The notes beneath the pieces are model-generated. The model had not been told where the DNA came from, ran no database searches, and saw nothing but the letters and a program-made list of their open reading frames with translations. Positions 28,265 through 37,700 of a stretch of DNA of 64,000 nt are shown here, in pieces; within the stretch, counting starts at the first letter, position 1, and each line of letters starts with the position of its first letter. This DNA comes from Campylobacter jejuni (GTDB lineage: Bacteria > Campylobacterota > Campylobacteria > Campylobacterales > Campylobacteraceae): contig NZ_LN831025.1 of NCBI RefSeq assembly GCF_001457695.1, forward strand, positions 1,364,001-1,428,000. The letters are read 5' to 3'. Position numbers and translations under genes: made by a program.

Positions 28265-29572
28265 TTAATCCTTTGTGATATTAATACTTTTAAAATTTGT
28301 ATAATTTACAAACGCCTTTTGCTGAACCTTGACAAAATTTTTTAAGGTATAATCGACCCAATACGAACCTTTCTTTAACTTAGAAAAGCTTACACAAAGC
28401 CTTGCAGCAAATTCTATCACATCGAGGCTGATTTTTTGCTTGTTTGATACAATCAAAGTATGTGCACTAGGAATATCCCTTACATGAAGCCACAAATCAT
28501 CTTTTTTAGCATTTTTAAGTAAAAATTCATTGCCTTTTTCATTTTTACCCACGCAAATTTTAAACTCGTTAAAATAAAAATTTGCCACAAGATCTTCTTG
28601 TTTATGATCTTGATTTTTTTTGCTATTTTTTTTAGGTAGTAAAATTTCAAGCTCTATCTCACTCTTAGCTTGAAGCAATAATTCTTTCAAACTCAAGGTA
28701 AAATCTAACTTTTCTTTTAAATTTTGTCTTTGTATGTTTAAATTTTTAGCTTTTTGTTCTAATTTTTTAGCATTTTTATAATATAAATTAGCGCTTTGCT
28801 TAGGATTAAATTCAAGCTTAAATTCAAGCTCTTTGCCTTCAAAATCATCAAGCTTAAATTCCCTTTCATAATCTTTTAAAACACTCAAATTTGCAAACAA
28901 TACATCAGCCCTTTTTCTGTATTCTAAAGCTTTTAAGAATAAAGAATTTTCTTCATCTAGACTGGAAAAAAGTTCTTGTAAATTTTGTATTTTTTTATCC
29001 ACTTGTGCAAGTTTTAAATTTTTTATTTGTTTGATTTTACTCTCATAAATACTTGTAAATTTGCGAGAAAAATAATCTGCAAAGTCTTTAATTTCCTCAA
29101 AATTTTCATCCATTTTATAAGGCTTTAAAGACTCTAAAATCAGATTAGGTTTTACAATGCGATAACTTTTATCAATGTGCCTTAAAGCCTCTATGATCAA
29201 ATCTTTTTCATCTGTAAGAATAACATTGGTATTTTTACCCGTAAATTCAAAATAAATTTTACTCTCATAGCTTTTATAAGCCTTATTAGCTTTTACACTA
29301 AAACATAAAATACGATTGCCTTCAAGGACTTTAACTTCCTTTATAAAAGCATTGCTAAAATACTTTTTAAGCATAAAATCAAAAGGTGCATTATAATTTT
29401 TTGCATTAAATTTAGCTGTATAAATCGCACTCATTGCACGAGTAAGATCAAAAATAAATCTTTCTCTATCAAAGCTTAATTCCAAAATATTGTCATTGAT
29501 ACGCTTGATAAAATCGATTTTTTTAAACTGAGAAAAAAAAGTTTGTAATTGTAAAAGTTCTGTGTATTTCAT
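28265..29572 (-). CDS. NFACT-family protein (RqcH/FbpA-like)
   Basis: The 435-residue protein has an N-terminal NFACT-N-like region, a long coiled coil at about residues 180-310 (LEQKAKNLNIQRQNLKEK) and a C-terminal NFACT-R domain with NDLWLHVRDIPSAHTLIV-type residues (here KDDLWLHVRDIPSAH). In bacteria RqcH recruits tRNA-Ala to split 50S subunits and adds alanine tails to stalled chains. It was annotated as fibronectin-binding FbpA-like (Cj1349c). The N-terminal domain is shorter than in Firmicutes. Either an RQC or an adhesion role has been suggested for relatives; the first is better supported by the domain set. Confidence 0.82.
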   Translation of the reverse strand: MKYTELLQLQTFFSQFKKIDFIKRINDNILELSFDRERFIFDLTRAMSAIYTAKFNAKNYNAPFDFMLKKYFSNAFIKEVKVLEGNRILCFSVKANKAYKSYESKIYFEFTGKNTNVILTDEKDLIIEALRHIDKSYRIVKPNLILESLKPYKMDENFEEIKDFADYFSRKFTSIYESKIKQIKNLKLAQVDKKIQNLQELFSSLDEENSLFLKALEYRKRADVLFANLSVLKDYEREFKLDDFEGKELEFKLEFNPKQSANLYYKNAKKLEQKAKNLNIQRQNLKEKLDFTLSLKELLLQAKSEIELEILLPKKNSKKNQDHKQEDLVANFYFNEFKICVGKNEKGNEFLLKNAKKDDLWLHVRDIPSAHTLIVSNKQKISLDVIEFAARLCVSFSKLKKGSYWVDYTLKNFVKVQQKAFVNYTNFKSINITKD

Positions 29573-29605
29573 AAAAGAAATTATAAAATATTTTGGCGAA
29601 TTTTG

Positions 29606-29614
29606 TGGTAGAAT
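29606..29614 (+). promoter_or_regulatory. Extended -10 promoter for mobA-pldA
   Basis: TGG-TAGAAT is an extended -10 box, 21 bases before the GTG start of mobA in the divergent gap from the NFACT gene. Campylobacter sigma-70 promoters typically lack a clear -35. Confidence 0.55.
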
Positions 29615-29634
29615 TACATTAAAAAAGGAAATTT

Positions 29635-30210
29635 GTGCAGCTTAATGAGCTAAATTGCGTGATTTTATGTGGTGGTAAATCTAGTCGTATGGGACAAGAT
29701 AAAAGCAAATTGATTCTTAAAAATCAAAATTTAACTCAATTTCAAGTAAATAAATTTTCTAAAATTTTTAAAAATGTCTATGTGAGTGCGAAAGAAGACA
29801 AATTTGAAAACCATTTTAGCTTGATAAAAGATTCTTTAGAATTTGAAGTTTACTCTCCTATGCTTGCGCTTTACTCTATACTTTCAAATTTTAAAAATGA
29901 ATTTGTTTTTGTTTTAAGTGTAGATAGTCCTAAAGTAGGTAAAAATGAGCTTTTAAAAATGCTTCCTTTTTTAGAGCAAAACTATAAAATAATCATAGCC
30001 AAAACCCCTTTACATAAACATCCCTTATGTGGCTTTTATCACAGCTCTTTAGCTCAAACTTGTAAAAATTTCTTAGAAAAAAATGAACAAAAAATAGGAC
30101 TTTTATTTTCTGAGATTAAAACCAAATTTGTAGAATTTGAAGATGAAGATGCTTTTTTAAATCTTAATTTTTATGAAGAATATGAAAAATTTAAAAGCGA
30201 GTTAAGATGA
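29635..30210 (+). CDS. mobA: Molybdenum cofactor guanylyltransferase
   Basis: MobA adds GMP to molybdopterin to make the MGD cofactor of formate dehydrogenase and nitrate, TMAO and other reductases. The signature [16 protein letters not shown] is at residues 11-26, the GTP-binding loop of the family. Later VDSPKVG corresponds to the metal-binding DxP region, and HPLCGFY is conserved. It starts with GTG after AAAAAAGGAA. The last four bases overlap pldA. Confidence 0.92.
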   Translation: MQLNELNCVILCGGKSSRMGQDKSKLILKNQNLTQFQVNKFSKIFKNVYVSAKEDKFENHFSLIKDSLEFEVYSPMLALYSILSNFKNEFVFVLSVDSPKVGKNELLKMLPFLEQNYKIIIAKTPLHKHPLCGFYHSSLAQTCKNFLEKNEQKIGLLFSEIKTKFVEFEDEDAFLNLNFYEEYEKFKSELR

Positions 30211-31196
30211 GAAAAATTGCTTTATTTTTAAGCTTATGTGTTTTTATATGGGCTAGTGATTTACAACAAGCTTTAAAGTATGAAAAACAAGGCGATTATA
30301 AAAAAGCTATGGAAATTTACAAAAAACTCGCTTTAAAAAATTCACCTGTTTTGATTTCTCAAGAACAAAACAACTCAAGTCAAGCAACACAAACGCAAAA
30401 TTCTATCACTATAAAAAAAGAAGAAAAACAAGACTTTTCTCGCTTAGCTTTAGCTAATTATCTTGGTGAAAATGAAAGCTTTAATCCCCTTGGCATTAGC
30501 TCTTATAAGATGAATTATTTTTTACCTTTAGCTTATAGTTTTAATTCTTTAGGAGCAAATAATAATAAGAGTGAGGCGAAATTCCAACTTAGTGTTAAAA
30601 AAAGACTTTTTGAAAATTTACTAGGACTAGATGAAAAATATTATATAGCCTATACTCAAACTTCTTGGTGGCAAATTTATGAGCATTCTTCTCCTTTTAG
30701 AGAAACCAACTATCAACCAGAATTTTTTATAGATTTTCCTTTGTATCTTAAAGATTATGAATTTTTTAACAATCTACGCGTAGGTATATTGCATGAAAGC
30801 AATGGCAAGGGAGATGAGAATTTACAATCTCGCTCATGGAATAGAATTTATGTATCTACTGCTATTTTATATAATAAATTTTTATTTGTTCCACGCCTTT
30901 GGTATAGAATTCCTGAAAACAAAAAAGATGATGATAATCCTGCCATCTTGCATTATATGGGAAATTTTGATGTGAATTTAGCGTATTTAGGTGATGATTA
31001 TTTTATCAATCTTATGCTAAGAAACAATCTTAAATTCCACAATAACAAAGGCGCTATACAAGTTGATCTAGGATATGATATTTTTAATAACGGAATTTAT
31101 TGGTATTTACAATACTTTAATGGCTATGGAGAAAGCCTTATAGACTATAACAAACACTTACAAAGACTTTCCACTGGATTTTTGATTTCTTACTAA
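30207..31196 (+). CDS. pldA: Outer membrane phospholipase A
   Basis: PldA hydrolyses phospholipids in the outer membrane and acts as a haemolysin-like factor. The catalytic set is His196 and Ser198 in ILHESNGKG and Asn212 in SRSWNRIY, matching the His/Ser/Asn triad of OmpLA but with a loop two residues longer. A signal peptide occupies residues 1-16. Residues 19-45 ([20 protein letters not shown]) look like one tetratricopeptide repeat, followed by a Gln/Ser-rich linker before the 12-strand barrel. It shares an ATGA overlap with mobA. Confidence 0.93.
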   Translation: MRKIALFLSLCVFIWASDLQQALKYEKQGDYKKAMEIYKKLALKNSPVLISQEQNNSSQATQTQNSITIKKEEKQDFSRLALANYLGENESFNPLGISSYKMNYFLPLAYSFNSLGANNNKSEAKFQLSVKKRLFENLLGLDEKYYIAYTQTSWWQIYEHSSPFRETNYQPEFFIDFPLYLKDYEFFNNLRVGILHESNGKGDENLQSRSWNRIYVSTAILYNKFLFVPRLWYRIPENKKDDDNPAILHYMGNFDVNLAYLGDDYFINLMLRNNLKFHNNKGAIQVDLGYDIFNNGIYWYLQYFNGYGESLIDYNKHLQRLSTGFLISY

Positions 31197-31253
31197 AATA
31201 TCCTTTGTAGTTTTATCATTTCTTAAAACAATTTTCATTACAATTTCATTTTT

Positions 31254-31272
31254 GATAATTATTATTACTATA
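31254..31272 (+). promoter_or_regulatory. Putative Fur box and -10 of ceuBCDE
   Basis: GATAATTATTATTACTATA matches the 19-base consensus GATAATGATAATCATTATC at 14 of 19 places. Its first six bases also make a good -10 (GATAAT), so Fur-Fe would block the promoter. Iron repression of ceu genes is known; this exact site is inferred. Confidence 0.6.
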
Positions 31273-31281
31273 AGGAAAGAT

Positions 31282-32250
31282 TTGTTTTTTAAGCATATAT
31301 TGAGTTTAAAAGTACTTATAGCTTTACTTTTATTCTTTGGAATGATAAGTTTATTTATAGGAGTTATCAGTATCAATGTAAAAGATATCCTTAATCTTAA
31401 CTCCACTCAACTAGAAATCATAACCCTTACAAGAATTCCTAGACTTATAGCGATTTTACTCACAGGAATGAGTCTTAGTATATGCGGGCTTATCATGCAA
31501 CAACTCACGCAAAATAAATTCGTTTCTCCAACTACGGCAGGAACTATGGATTGTGCTAAATTTGGCATACTTATTTCTTTAATATTTTTTACTGGAGCAT
31601 CTTTTTTCACTCAAGCTATCATTGCTTCTATATTTGCACTTTTGGGTTCTTTTATATTTATCCAAATTTTAAGAAAAATCAAACTCAAAGATGTGATTTT
31701 TGTACCTTTGATAGGCTTGATGTTTGGAGGCATTATTAGTGCTATAACCACTTTTTTTGCCTATGCTTTAAATTATATACAAAATATCCAAGGCTGGCTA
31801 CAAGGCAGTATGGCAAATGTTATGCAGGGAAATTATGAATTACTTTACATTTCTTTGCCACTTTTTATACTTGCTTATTTTTTAGCTCACAAAATCACCA
31901 TAGTTGGCATGGGCGAAGATATAGCTTTAAATCTTGGAATTTCTTATAATGGGATATTATTTTTAGGCTTGATGATTGTAAGCATTATCACTAGCTTAGT
32001 GATTGTAAGCGTTGGAATTATCCCTTTTTTAGGGCTAATTATCCCAAATTTAGTAGCTCTTTATCTAGGTGATAATCTTAGAAAAAATCTTATCTATATA
32101 GCACTTTGTGGAGCTTTGTTTTTACTTGTTTGCGATATCATTTCAAGACTTGTCATCTTTCCTTTTGAAATGCCTTTAAGTATCACTACAGGTGTTTTAG
32201 GATCTTTAATCTTTATCTTTCTTTTGCTAAAAAGGAAAGCTTATGCGTAA
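31282..32250 (+). CDS. ceuB: CeuB, ferric-siderophore ABC permease
   Basis: CeuB is a FecCD/BtuC-type inner membrane permease with about nine or ten membrane helices. I chose TTG at 31282, giving 322 residues starting FFKHILSLKVLIAL, because AAGGA sits five bases before it. A longer frame from TTG 31252 reads through the Fur box and RBS and is unlikely. Conserved features include GxxISIxGLIMQQLTQN-like residues early and the cytoplasmic GMGEDIALNLG loop that contacts CeuD. It overlaps ceuC by eight bases. Confidence 0.92.
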   Translation: MFFKHILSLKVLIALLLFFGMISLFIGVISINVKDILNLNSTQLEIITLTRIPRLIAILLTGMSLSICGLIMQQLTQNKFVSPTTAGTMDCAKFGILISLIFFTGASFFTQAIIASIFALLGSFIFIQILRKIKLKDVIFVPLIGLMFGGIISAITTFFAYALNYIQNIQGWLQGSMANVMQGNYELLYISLPLFILAYFLAHKITIVGMGEDIALNLGISYNGILFLGLMIVSIITSLVIVSVGIIPFLGLIIPNLVALYLGDNLRKNLIYIALCGALFLLVCDIISRLVIFPFEMPLSITTGVLGSLIFIFLLLKRKAYA

Positions 32251-33181
32251 AAAAATGCTGATTTTAAGCTTTTTAACACTTAGTATGATAGGGATTTTTA
32301 TACTTGTGGGTTTAAATGGCTTTGATGAGTATGCCTTAAAAAGTCGTTTTTTACAAATTGCAGCTATTATCATAGTAGCTATTTGTATCGCTGTTTCAAC
32401 AGTAATCTTTCAAACTTTATGCAATAACAAAATTCTAACCCCTGCTATCATAGGATTAGATTCTTTATATATGTTACTTCAAAGTGCTCTTATCTTTTCT
32501 TTTGGTGCAGCTAATTTAAGTGTTTATAAAAACGATATCAATTTTTTAATCACTCTAGTTTGTATGGTGGTTTTTTCACTAGGACTTTATAAAATTTTAT
32601 TTAGTAGCGATAGAAGTATTTATCTTATCATGCTTTTAGGCTTAGTTTTTGGAACACTTTTTAGCACTTTAAGCTCTTTTTTTGAAGTATTAATCGACCC
32701 TGATGAATTCATGGTAATACAAGGAAGAATGTTTGCTAGTTTCGATAATATTGCTTTTGATGTTTTAATTCTTGCTTATATCATTAGCTTTTTAAGTTTT
32801 ATATGGATTTTTCGCTATATGAAATTTTTAGATCCTTTAAATTTAGGCAAAGATTTAGCGATAAATTTAGGGATAAATTATCAAAAAATTTCAAAACAAT
32901 TGATGATTATCATAGCTATTTTAACTTCTATTAGCACCGCACTTGTAGGTCCTATAACCTTTTTAGGGCTTTTGGTGGTAAATATCACTTATGAACTATT
33001 TAAAACTGCAAAGCATAGTATTTTGCTAAGCGCTTGTATACTTATTAGTATTTTGGCTTTGCTTGGAGGGGTGTTTTTTGTCTCTAGAGTTTTTGATTAT
33101 AATGCCACTATAAGCATGGTTATTAATTTCTTAGGTGGGATATATTTTATCTATCTTGTATTAAAGGGTAATAAATTATGA
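32243..33181 (+). CDS. ceuC: CeuC, ferric-siderophore ABC permease
   Basis: CeuC is the second permease subunit of the Ceu importer, 312 residues, very hydrophobic, FecCD family. The coupling loop LGKDLAINLGINY parallels CeuB. VGPITFLGLLVVNI near residues 235-248 is the family's conserved segment. It pairs with CeuB to form the transmembrane channel. Start and stop overlap the neighbours (8 and 4 bases). Confidence 0.92.
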   Translation: MRKKMLILSFLTLSMIGIFILVGLNGFDEYALKSRFLQIAAIIIVAICIAVSTVIFQTLCNNKILTPAIIGLDSLYMLLQSALIFSFGAANLSVYKNDINFLITLVCMVVFSLGLYKILFSSDRSIYLIMLLGLVFGTLFSTLSSFFEVLIDPDEFMVIQGRMFASFDNIAFDVLILAYIISFLSFIWIFRYMKFLDPLNLGKDLAINLGINYQKISKQLMIIIAILTSISTALVGPITFLGLLVVNITYELFKTAKHSILLSACILISILALLGGVFFVSRVFDYNATISMVINFLGGIYFIYLVLKGNKL

Positions 33182-33933
33182 TTAAACTAAAAAATATCAC
33201 CAAATTTTATGATAATAAAGTCATTATTTCAGATCTTAGCCTTGATTTTCATAAAGGCAAAATCACTTCTATAATAGGAGCCAATGGCGCTGGAAAATCC
33301 ACTCTTTTAGCTCTAGCAAGTCGTTTGATAAAACCTAGTAGTGGAGAAATTTATATCGATGGAATGAATTTAAAAAATTATAAAGAGCAAATCTTAGCAC
33401 AAAAAATTTCCATTCTCAAACAACAAAACAATATCAATTTAAGATTAAAAGTTGAAGAACTAGTCGCTTTTGGGCGTTTTCCGCATTCTCAAGGAAGACT
33501 TAATACAAACGATAAAATCAAAATCAATGAAGCTTTAGAATACATGGAACTTAGCAACTTAAGAAATGAATTTTTAGATACATTAAGCGGCGGACAAAAA
33601 CAAAGAGCTTTTATAGCCATGATCATCGCTCAGGATACTGAATTTATAATGTTTGATGAACCTTTGAACAATCTTGATATGAAGCATAGCGTACAAATCA
33701 TGCAACTAATGAAAAATTTAGTCAAAGACTTTAACAAAAGTATAGCTGTTGTATTACATGATATTAATTTTGCTTCGATTTATTCTGATGAAATCATAGC
33801 CTTAAAAGATGGGAAGCTTTTAAAACAAGGCTCAAAAGATGAAATCATCAATCAAGAAAATTTAAAACAAATTTATGATATGGATATACCCGTAAGTCAA
33901 ATTAATGGTAAGAAAATTTGTATTTATTTTTAA
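33178..33933 (+). CDS. ceuD: CeuD, ferric-siderophore ABC ATPase
   Basis: CeuD powers uptake from the cytoplasmic face. Walker A GANGAGKST is at residues 34-42, the ABC signature is LSGGQKQR, and Walker B is FIMFDEPL. The switch His lies in VVLHDINFA. It is 251 residues, a normal single-domain FecE-like ATPase. Confidence 0.95.
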   Translation: MIKLKNITKFYDNKVIISDLSLDFHKGKITSIIGANGAGKSTLLALASRLIKPSSGEIYIDGMNLKNYKEQILAQKISILKQQNNINLRLKVEELVAFGRFPHSQGRLNTNDKIKINEALEYMELSNLRNEFLDTLSGGQKQRAFIAMIIAQDTEFIMFDEPLNNLDMKHSVQIMQLMKNLVKDFNKSIAVVLHDINFASIYSDEIIALKDGKLLKQGSKDEIINQENLKQIYDMDIPVSQINGKKICIYF

Positions 33934-33945
33934 AAAGGAGAAAAT

Positions 33946-34938
33946 ATGAAAAAATCTTTAGTTTTTGCATTTTTTGCATTTTTTTTAAGTCTAATCTTAA
34001 CAGCTTGTAATTCAAACTCAAATGAAAACAACGCAAGTTCTACAATAAAAACCAACACTGCTACGGTGAAAGTTTTGCCTATTAGTATGAGCGATGAGGG
34101 TGATAGTTTTTTAGTGAAGGATAGTCTAGGAGAAAATAAAATCCCTAAAAATCCTTCTAAGGTAGTGATCTTAGATCTTGGAATTTTAGATACTTTTGAT
34201 GCTTTAAAATTAAATGATAAAGTCGCGGGCGTTCCTGCTAAAAATTTACCAAAATACCTACAACAATTTAAAAACAAACCTAGTGTAGGTGGAGTACAAC
34301 AAGTTGATTTTGAAGCCATTAATGCTTTAAAACCTGATCTTATCATCATTTCTGGACGCCAAAGTAAATTTTATGATAAGTTAAAAGAAATAGCTCCAAC
34401 TTTATTTGTAGGTCTTGATAATGCAAATTTTTTAAGCTCTTTTGAAAACAATGTCTTAAGCGTTGCAAAACTTTATGGTTTAGAAAAAGAAGCTTTGGAA
34501 AAAATTTCAGATATTAAAAATGAAATTGAAAAAGCCAAAAGTATAGTTGATGAAGATAAAAAAGCTCTTATCATTCTTACAAATTCTAACAAAATTTCAG
34601 CCTTTGGTCCTCAATCTCGCTTTGAGATTATTCACGATGTTTTAGGGATTAACGCAGTAGATGAGAATATAAAAGTAGGCACTCACGGCAAAAGTATCAA
34701 TTCTGAATTTATACTAGAAAAAAATCCTGATTATATTTTTGTTATTGATAGAAATATCATTGTAGGCAACAAAGAACGCGCTCAAGGCATACTCGATAAT
34801 GCACTTGTCGCTAAAACCAAAGCAGCACAAAACAAAAAGATCATCTATCTTGATCCAGAATACTGGTATTTAGCAAGTGGAAATGGACTAGAGTCTTTAA
34901 AAACTATGATTTTAGAAATCAAAAACGCTGTAAAATAA
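33946..34938 (+). CDS. ceuE: CeuE, siderophore-binding lipoprotein
   Basis: CeuE is the periplasmic binding protein of the system, anchored by lipid on Cys21 (lipobox LTAC). It binds ferric bis-catecholates, such as the linear hydrolysis products of enterobactin, through a His and a Tyr. The 330-residue protein is a class III binding protein with two lobes joined by a long helix. The RBS AAAAGGAG is well placed. It is the last gene of ceuBCDE; no convincing terminator follows. Confidence 0.95.
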   Translation: MKKSLVFAFFAFFLSLILTACNSNSNENNASSTIKTNTATVKVLPISMSDEGDSFLVKDSLGENKIPKNPSKVVILDLGILDTFDALKLNDKVAGVPAKNLPKYLQQFKNKPSVGGVQQVDFEAINALKPDLIIISGRQSKFYDKLKEIAPTLFVGLDNANFLSSFENNVLSVAKLYGLEKEALEKISDIKNEIEKAKSIVDEDKKALIILTNSNKISAFGPQSRFEIIHDVLGINAVDENIKVGTHGKSINSEFILEKNPDYIFVIDRNIIVGNKERAQGILDNALVAKTKAAQNKKIIYLDPEYWYLASGNGLESLKTMILEIKNAVK

Positions 34939-35010
34939 TATAACTTCGCAAGGGCTAGTCTCTTGCTTCGATACCTAATAAAATACTTGGGATTTTCAAG
35001 AAAGTTTTAG

Positions 35011-35100
35011 TGGCGGACAGAGAGGGATTTGAACCCTCGAGACCCGTTAAGATCTGCACCCTTAGCAGGGGTGTGGTTTCAGCCACTCACCCATCTGTCC
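35011..35100 (-). tRNA. tRNA-Ser (anticodon GCU)
   Basis: On the - strand a GGACAGA acceptor arm pairs with TCTGTCC near the 3' end. The anticodon loop CTGCTAA gives GCU, the variable arm is long (class II), and the T arm carries GGTTCAAATCC. The CCA end is encoded. It reads AGC/AGU codons. Confidence 0.96.
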
Positions 35101-35139
35101 AATAAAGTAAAGTATGATTATACAAAAAAATAAATAATA

Positions 35140-35158
35140 CCTAGCTTAAAAAGCTAGG
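35140..35158 (-). terminator. Terminator after the PepSY gene
   Basis: CCTAGCTT and AAGCTAGG (8 bp, loop 3) are followed on the - strand by TATTATTTATTTTTTTG, just beyond the stop of the PepSY protein gene. Confidence 0.75.
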
Positions 35159-35163
35159 AAAAA

Positions 35164-35718
35164 TCAAAGGCTAAGATAAGCCAAAAGCAAAGTTACAACA
35201 ACCCCTACTCCAAGAACTGCAAATTGCTTACTTCTATCTTTTTTATTTGCAAACAAAGTAATCATAAGCCCTGAAATATAAAGCATAAATAAAGTAATAC
35301 CAAAGCCTACACTAAGCACAGAAAAATACCAAGCACCCTTATCTTTATGAAGCATAATCATATCGCCAAGTAAAGATCTTGTTTTTAAGGTAATATTGTA
35401 TTCATTAGTAGATTTTTGAGTTATATTAGCACTATAATGAGTTCCACCTATTGTTATACCTTTATCTTTACTTTTAATTATATTTGTATTAGATGGTACT
35501 TTTAAACCATTTGTTTTTAAATACTCTATTAAAGCTTCTCTTTCTTTACCACTTTCTATAACTTTTGACAATTGATACTGCTCAACTTTTAAGCCCACAT
35601 CTTGATTAATACCAAAAATATACGCTATACCCGTTAAAGCAAAAAGCAAAGCACAAGGCAAAAAGAACAAACTAAGATAGATATGAACCTGTCTAAACAA
35701 TTTATTTTTATTGATCAT
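35164..35718 (-). CDS. PepSY-associated membrane protein
   Basis: The protein is 184 residues from ATG at 35718, preceded by AAAAAGGAG; an ATG 48 bases upstream has no RBS. One N-terminal helix follows FRQVHIYLSLFFLPCALL, then a roughly 85-residue periplasmic part and two more helices near the C terminus. This is the layout of PepSY_TM proteins, which are often linked to iron or haem handling. It corresponds to Cj1356c. It stands alone between nrfHA and the tRNA, with its own terminator. A role is not known. Confidence 0.75.
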   Translation of the reverse strand: MINKNKLFRQVHIYLSLFFLPCALLFALTGIAYIFGINQDVGLKVEQYQLSKVIESGKEREALIEYLKTNGLKVPSNTNIIKSKDKGITIGGTHYSANITQKSTNEYNITLKTRSLLGDMIMLHKDKGAWYFSVLSVGFGITLFMLYISGLMITLFANKKDRSKQFAVLGVGVVVTLLLAYLSL

Positions 35719-35826
35719 TTTAACTCCTTTTTGATTATCAAAATTTGTGATATTTTGACAAAACAAAGTGAAGCAAAAGTGAATTTTAAATAAAAAGTTT
35801 ATATTTTTTAAAACAAAGAAAAGAAA

Positions 35827-35848
35827 AAGCCCTATGATTATAGGGCTT
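35827..35848 (-). terminator. Terminator of nrfHA
   Basis: AAGCCCTAT and ATAGGGCTT (9 bp, loop 4) lie six bases past the nrfA stop. On the - strand TTTTTCTTTTCTTTG follows. Confidence 0.85.
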
Positions 35849-35853
35849 AAGAA

Positions 35854-37686
35854 TTATTTTTTATCAATCACTTGATAATTATAAGGAGCAAGCTCTTTAT
35901 CATGCTCTAAAAGTTCTTTTGGAGGATTGCCATTAACATCTTTTTCATCTGCATAGTAACGCTCTCCAGCTTTATGATTATTAACATCTACTTTATAATA
36001 AAGCTCTCCTGGATTAAATTTTTGAATATCTTCAAAACCTAAATTTGAAGTTTTAAAATCTTTAATTCCATTTGCCGCTGCAATTTCTACAAGTTTAGTT
36101 TGTCCCATTCTTGCCATATCAACAGCTTGCAATAACATTCTTGAAGCTTCGCGAGGATTATGGAAACCAGTTGAGTTTTCAGCATTAACAAAATCCGCTC
36201 TCATTTGAGCTTTACGATGAAGTTCTAAAACTTCTTTTAGTTCTTCGCTAATTTTTTTCGCATCAGCTTTTCCATCGCTTTGGAATTTTTCCATATTACC
36301 TAGTTCATCGCGTAGTTTTTTAGTATCCATAATCAAACTAACAATTGCATACTCTGCAGTTCTTTGATCATGCGCAACGCTGTTTTGTATGTCAAGCACT
36401 TGAGCTTTTAAATAATCTTCGCTTTGTTTATGACAAGACTTACAAGCAGAGTTAATATCTCTTAAAGGAGAAGTGATATTGTGTTGAGTAACCTTTTTAG
36501 CTCCTTCTCTAACATAAGGCATATGACAATCCACGCAACTTACCCCATTTGCAGCATGCACACCGCCACTATAAAGTTCGCTTTCTGGATGTTGAATTTT
36601 AATAATTTGTGCCCCTGTTAATTTATGAGTAAAATCAGCTCCAAATACTCCACGAACTTTATCATAATAATCATCTAGCATTTCAATTCTAAATGGCTGT
36701 CCTTTTTTCCACTCACTCCAAGGAAAAGTTAAAACTATACCATCGGTTTCAATCTCTTTAGCTTTATTACCATCTCTCCAAAATTCATACTCATCATAAT
36801 TTTTCTGAGTTCCATTCCACCATTTTTTAGAACTATCATCTACAATAGTTTCACCCATTACTTTTACTTTTTCCCCTGTTGGCTTAAAATAGTATTCAAC
36901 ATGGCATTGAGAGCAAACCAAAGTTCTCATTTCTTCTCTTGTAGCTTTTACACCTTGCACTGGATCTTTTTCATATCCTCTAGAAACTAAAGCATTAATA
37001 GCTGCTGGACGAGTAAGTCTTAAACTCATATCATTTGGATTGTGACAATCTGCACAAGTTACACCCATTCTTTTACCACCATGTGGGCCTGCATGTTCAG
37101 GTGAATTTTCTACTATACCATCAACAGCTGGGATATTTTTAATCATAGTCCAATAATTTGTAGAGTTAAAAGCAGTAAAATCTCCTTTAGCAACATTTTT
37201 TATAAGCCATGGAGTCCATCCACTATGACAATTCATACAAGCTGCGGGTTGACCTTTAAAAGCAGCAAGTCCATGGGCATTAAGAAAATCTTTGTTATTT
37301 CTTGCTGTTTTCATTTGATCTACTTGAACCCAAAAATGCCCTCTTTCTTCATTGAAATCAAGGCTAAAAGGATATCCTGCCCAAAGTATAGTTAATTGAG
37401 GAAAGCGAATCAATTTTGAATAAGCTAAATTACCACCAAATTCAGTAGTCTTAGGCTCTTCTTTTTCAACCGTTAAATACATTTTTAGCTGCTCTGGAAA
37501 AACCTTACCCCATTTTTCAAAATTTGGATCATCATCACTAAGCAAAGAAAAATCAGCATTTGCTGCAATGGCATTTTTATTTGCTTCATCTTCTTTTTTT
37601 TGATTGATATCATTATTTAGCCATAAAACTCCCGCTATAAGTAAAACCAAAACGACAATACCTAAGCGTAAAATATTTTTTTTCAT
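35854..37686 (-). CDS. nrfA: Cytochrome c nitrite reductase NrfA
   Basis: NrfA reduces nitrite to ammonium in the periplasm with six electrons from NrfH. The 610-residue protein begins with a membrane/signal helix (residues 6-23). Five haem motifs are visible: CMNCH (150-154), CADCH (211-215), CSQCH (258-262), CVDCH and CKSCH. The first, active-site haem normally uses CxxCK; here it is CxxCH, as known for Campylobacter NrfA. The gene lies 14 bases after nrfH. It also protects against nitric oxide. Confidence 0.96.
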   Translation of the reverse strand: MKKNILRLGIVVLVLLIAGVLWLNNDINQKKEDEANKNAIAANADFSLLSDDDPNFEKWGKVFPEQLKMYLTVEKEEPKTTEFGGNLAYSKLIRFPQLTILWAGYPFSLDFNEERGHFWVQVDQMKTARNNKDFLNAHGLAAFKGQPAACMNCHSGWTPWLIKNVAKGDFTAFNSTNYWTMIKNIPAVDGIVENSPEHAGPHGGKRMGVTCADCHNPNDMSLRLTRPAAINALVSRGYEKDPVQGVKATREEMRTLVCSQCHVEYYFKPTGEKVKVMGETIVDDSSKKWWNGTQKNYDEYEFWRDGNKAKEIETDGIVLTFPWSEWKKGQPFRIEMLDDYYDKVRGVFGADFTHKLTGAQIIKIQHPESELYSGGVHAANGVSCVDCHMPYVREGAKKVTQHNITSPLRDINSACKSCHKQSEDYLKAQVLDIQNSVAHDQRTAEYAIVSLIMDTKKLRDELGNMEKFQSDGKADAKKISEELKEVLELHRKAQMRADFVNAENSTGFHNPREASRMLLQAVDMARMGQTKLVEIAAANGIKDFKTSNLGFEDIQKFNPGELYYKVDVNNHKAGERYYADEKDVNGNPPKELLEHDKELAPYNYQVIDKK

Positions 37687-37700
37687 TCATCTTCTCCTTA

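Noticed and set aside
34938-34975. Terminator after ceuE (GCAAG...CTTGC)
   Set aside because: The stem is only five bases with a nine-base loop and no T-run follows; not strong enough to list.
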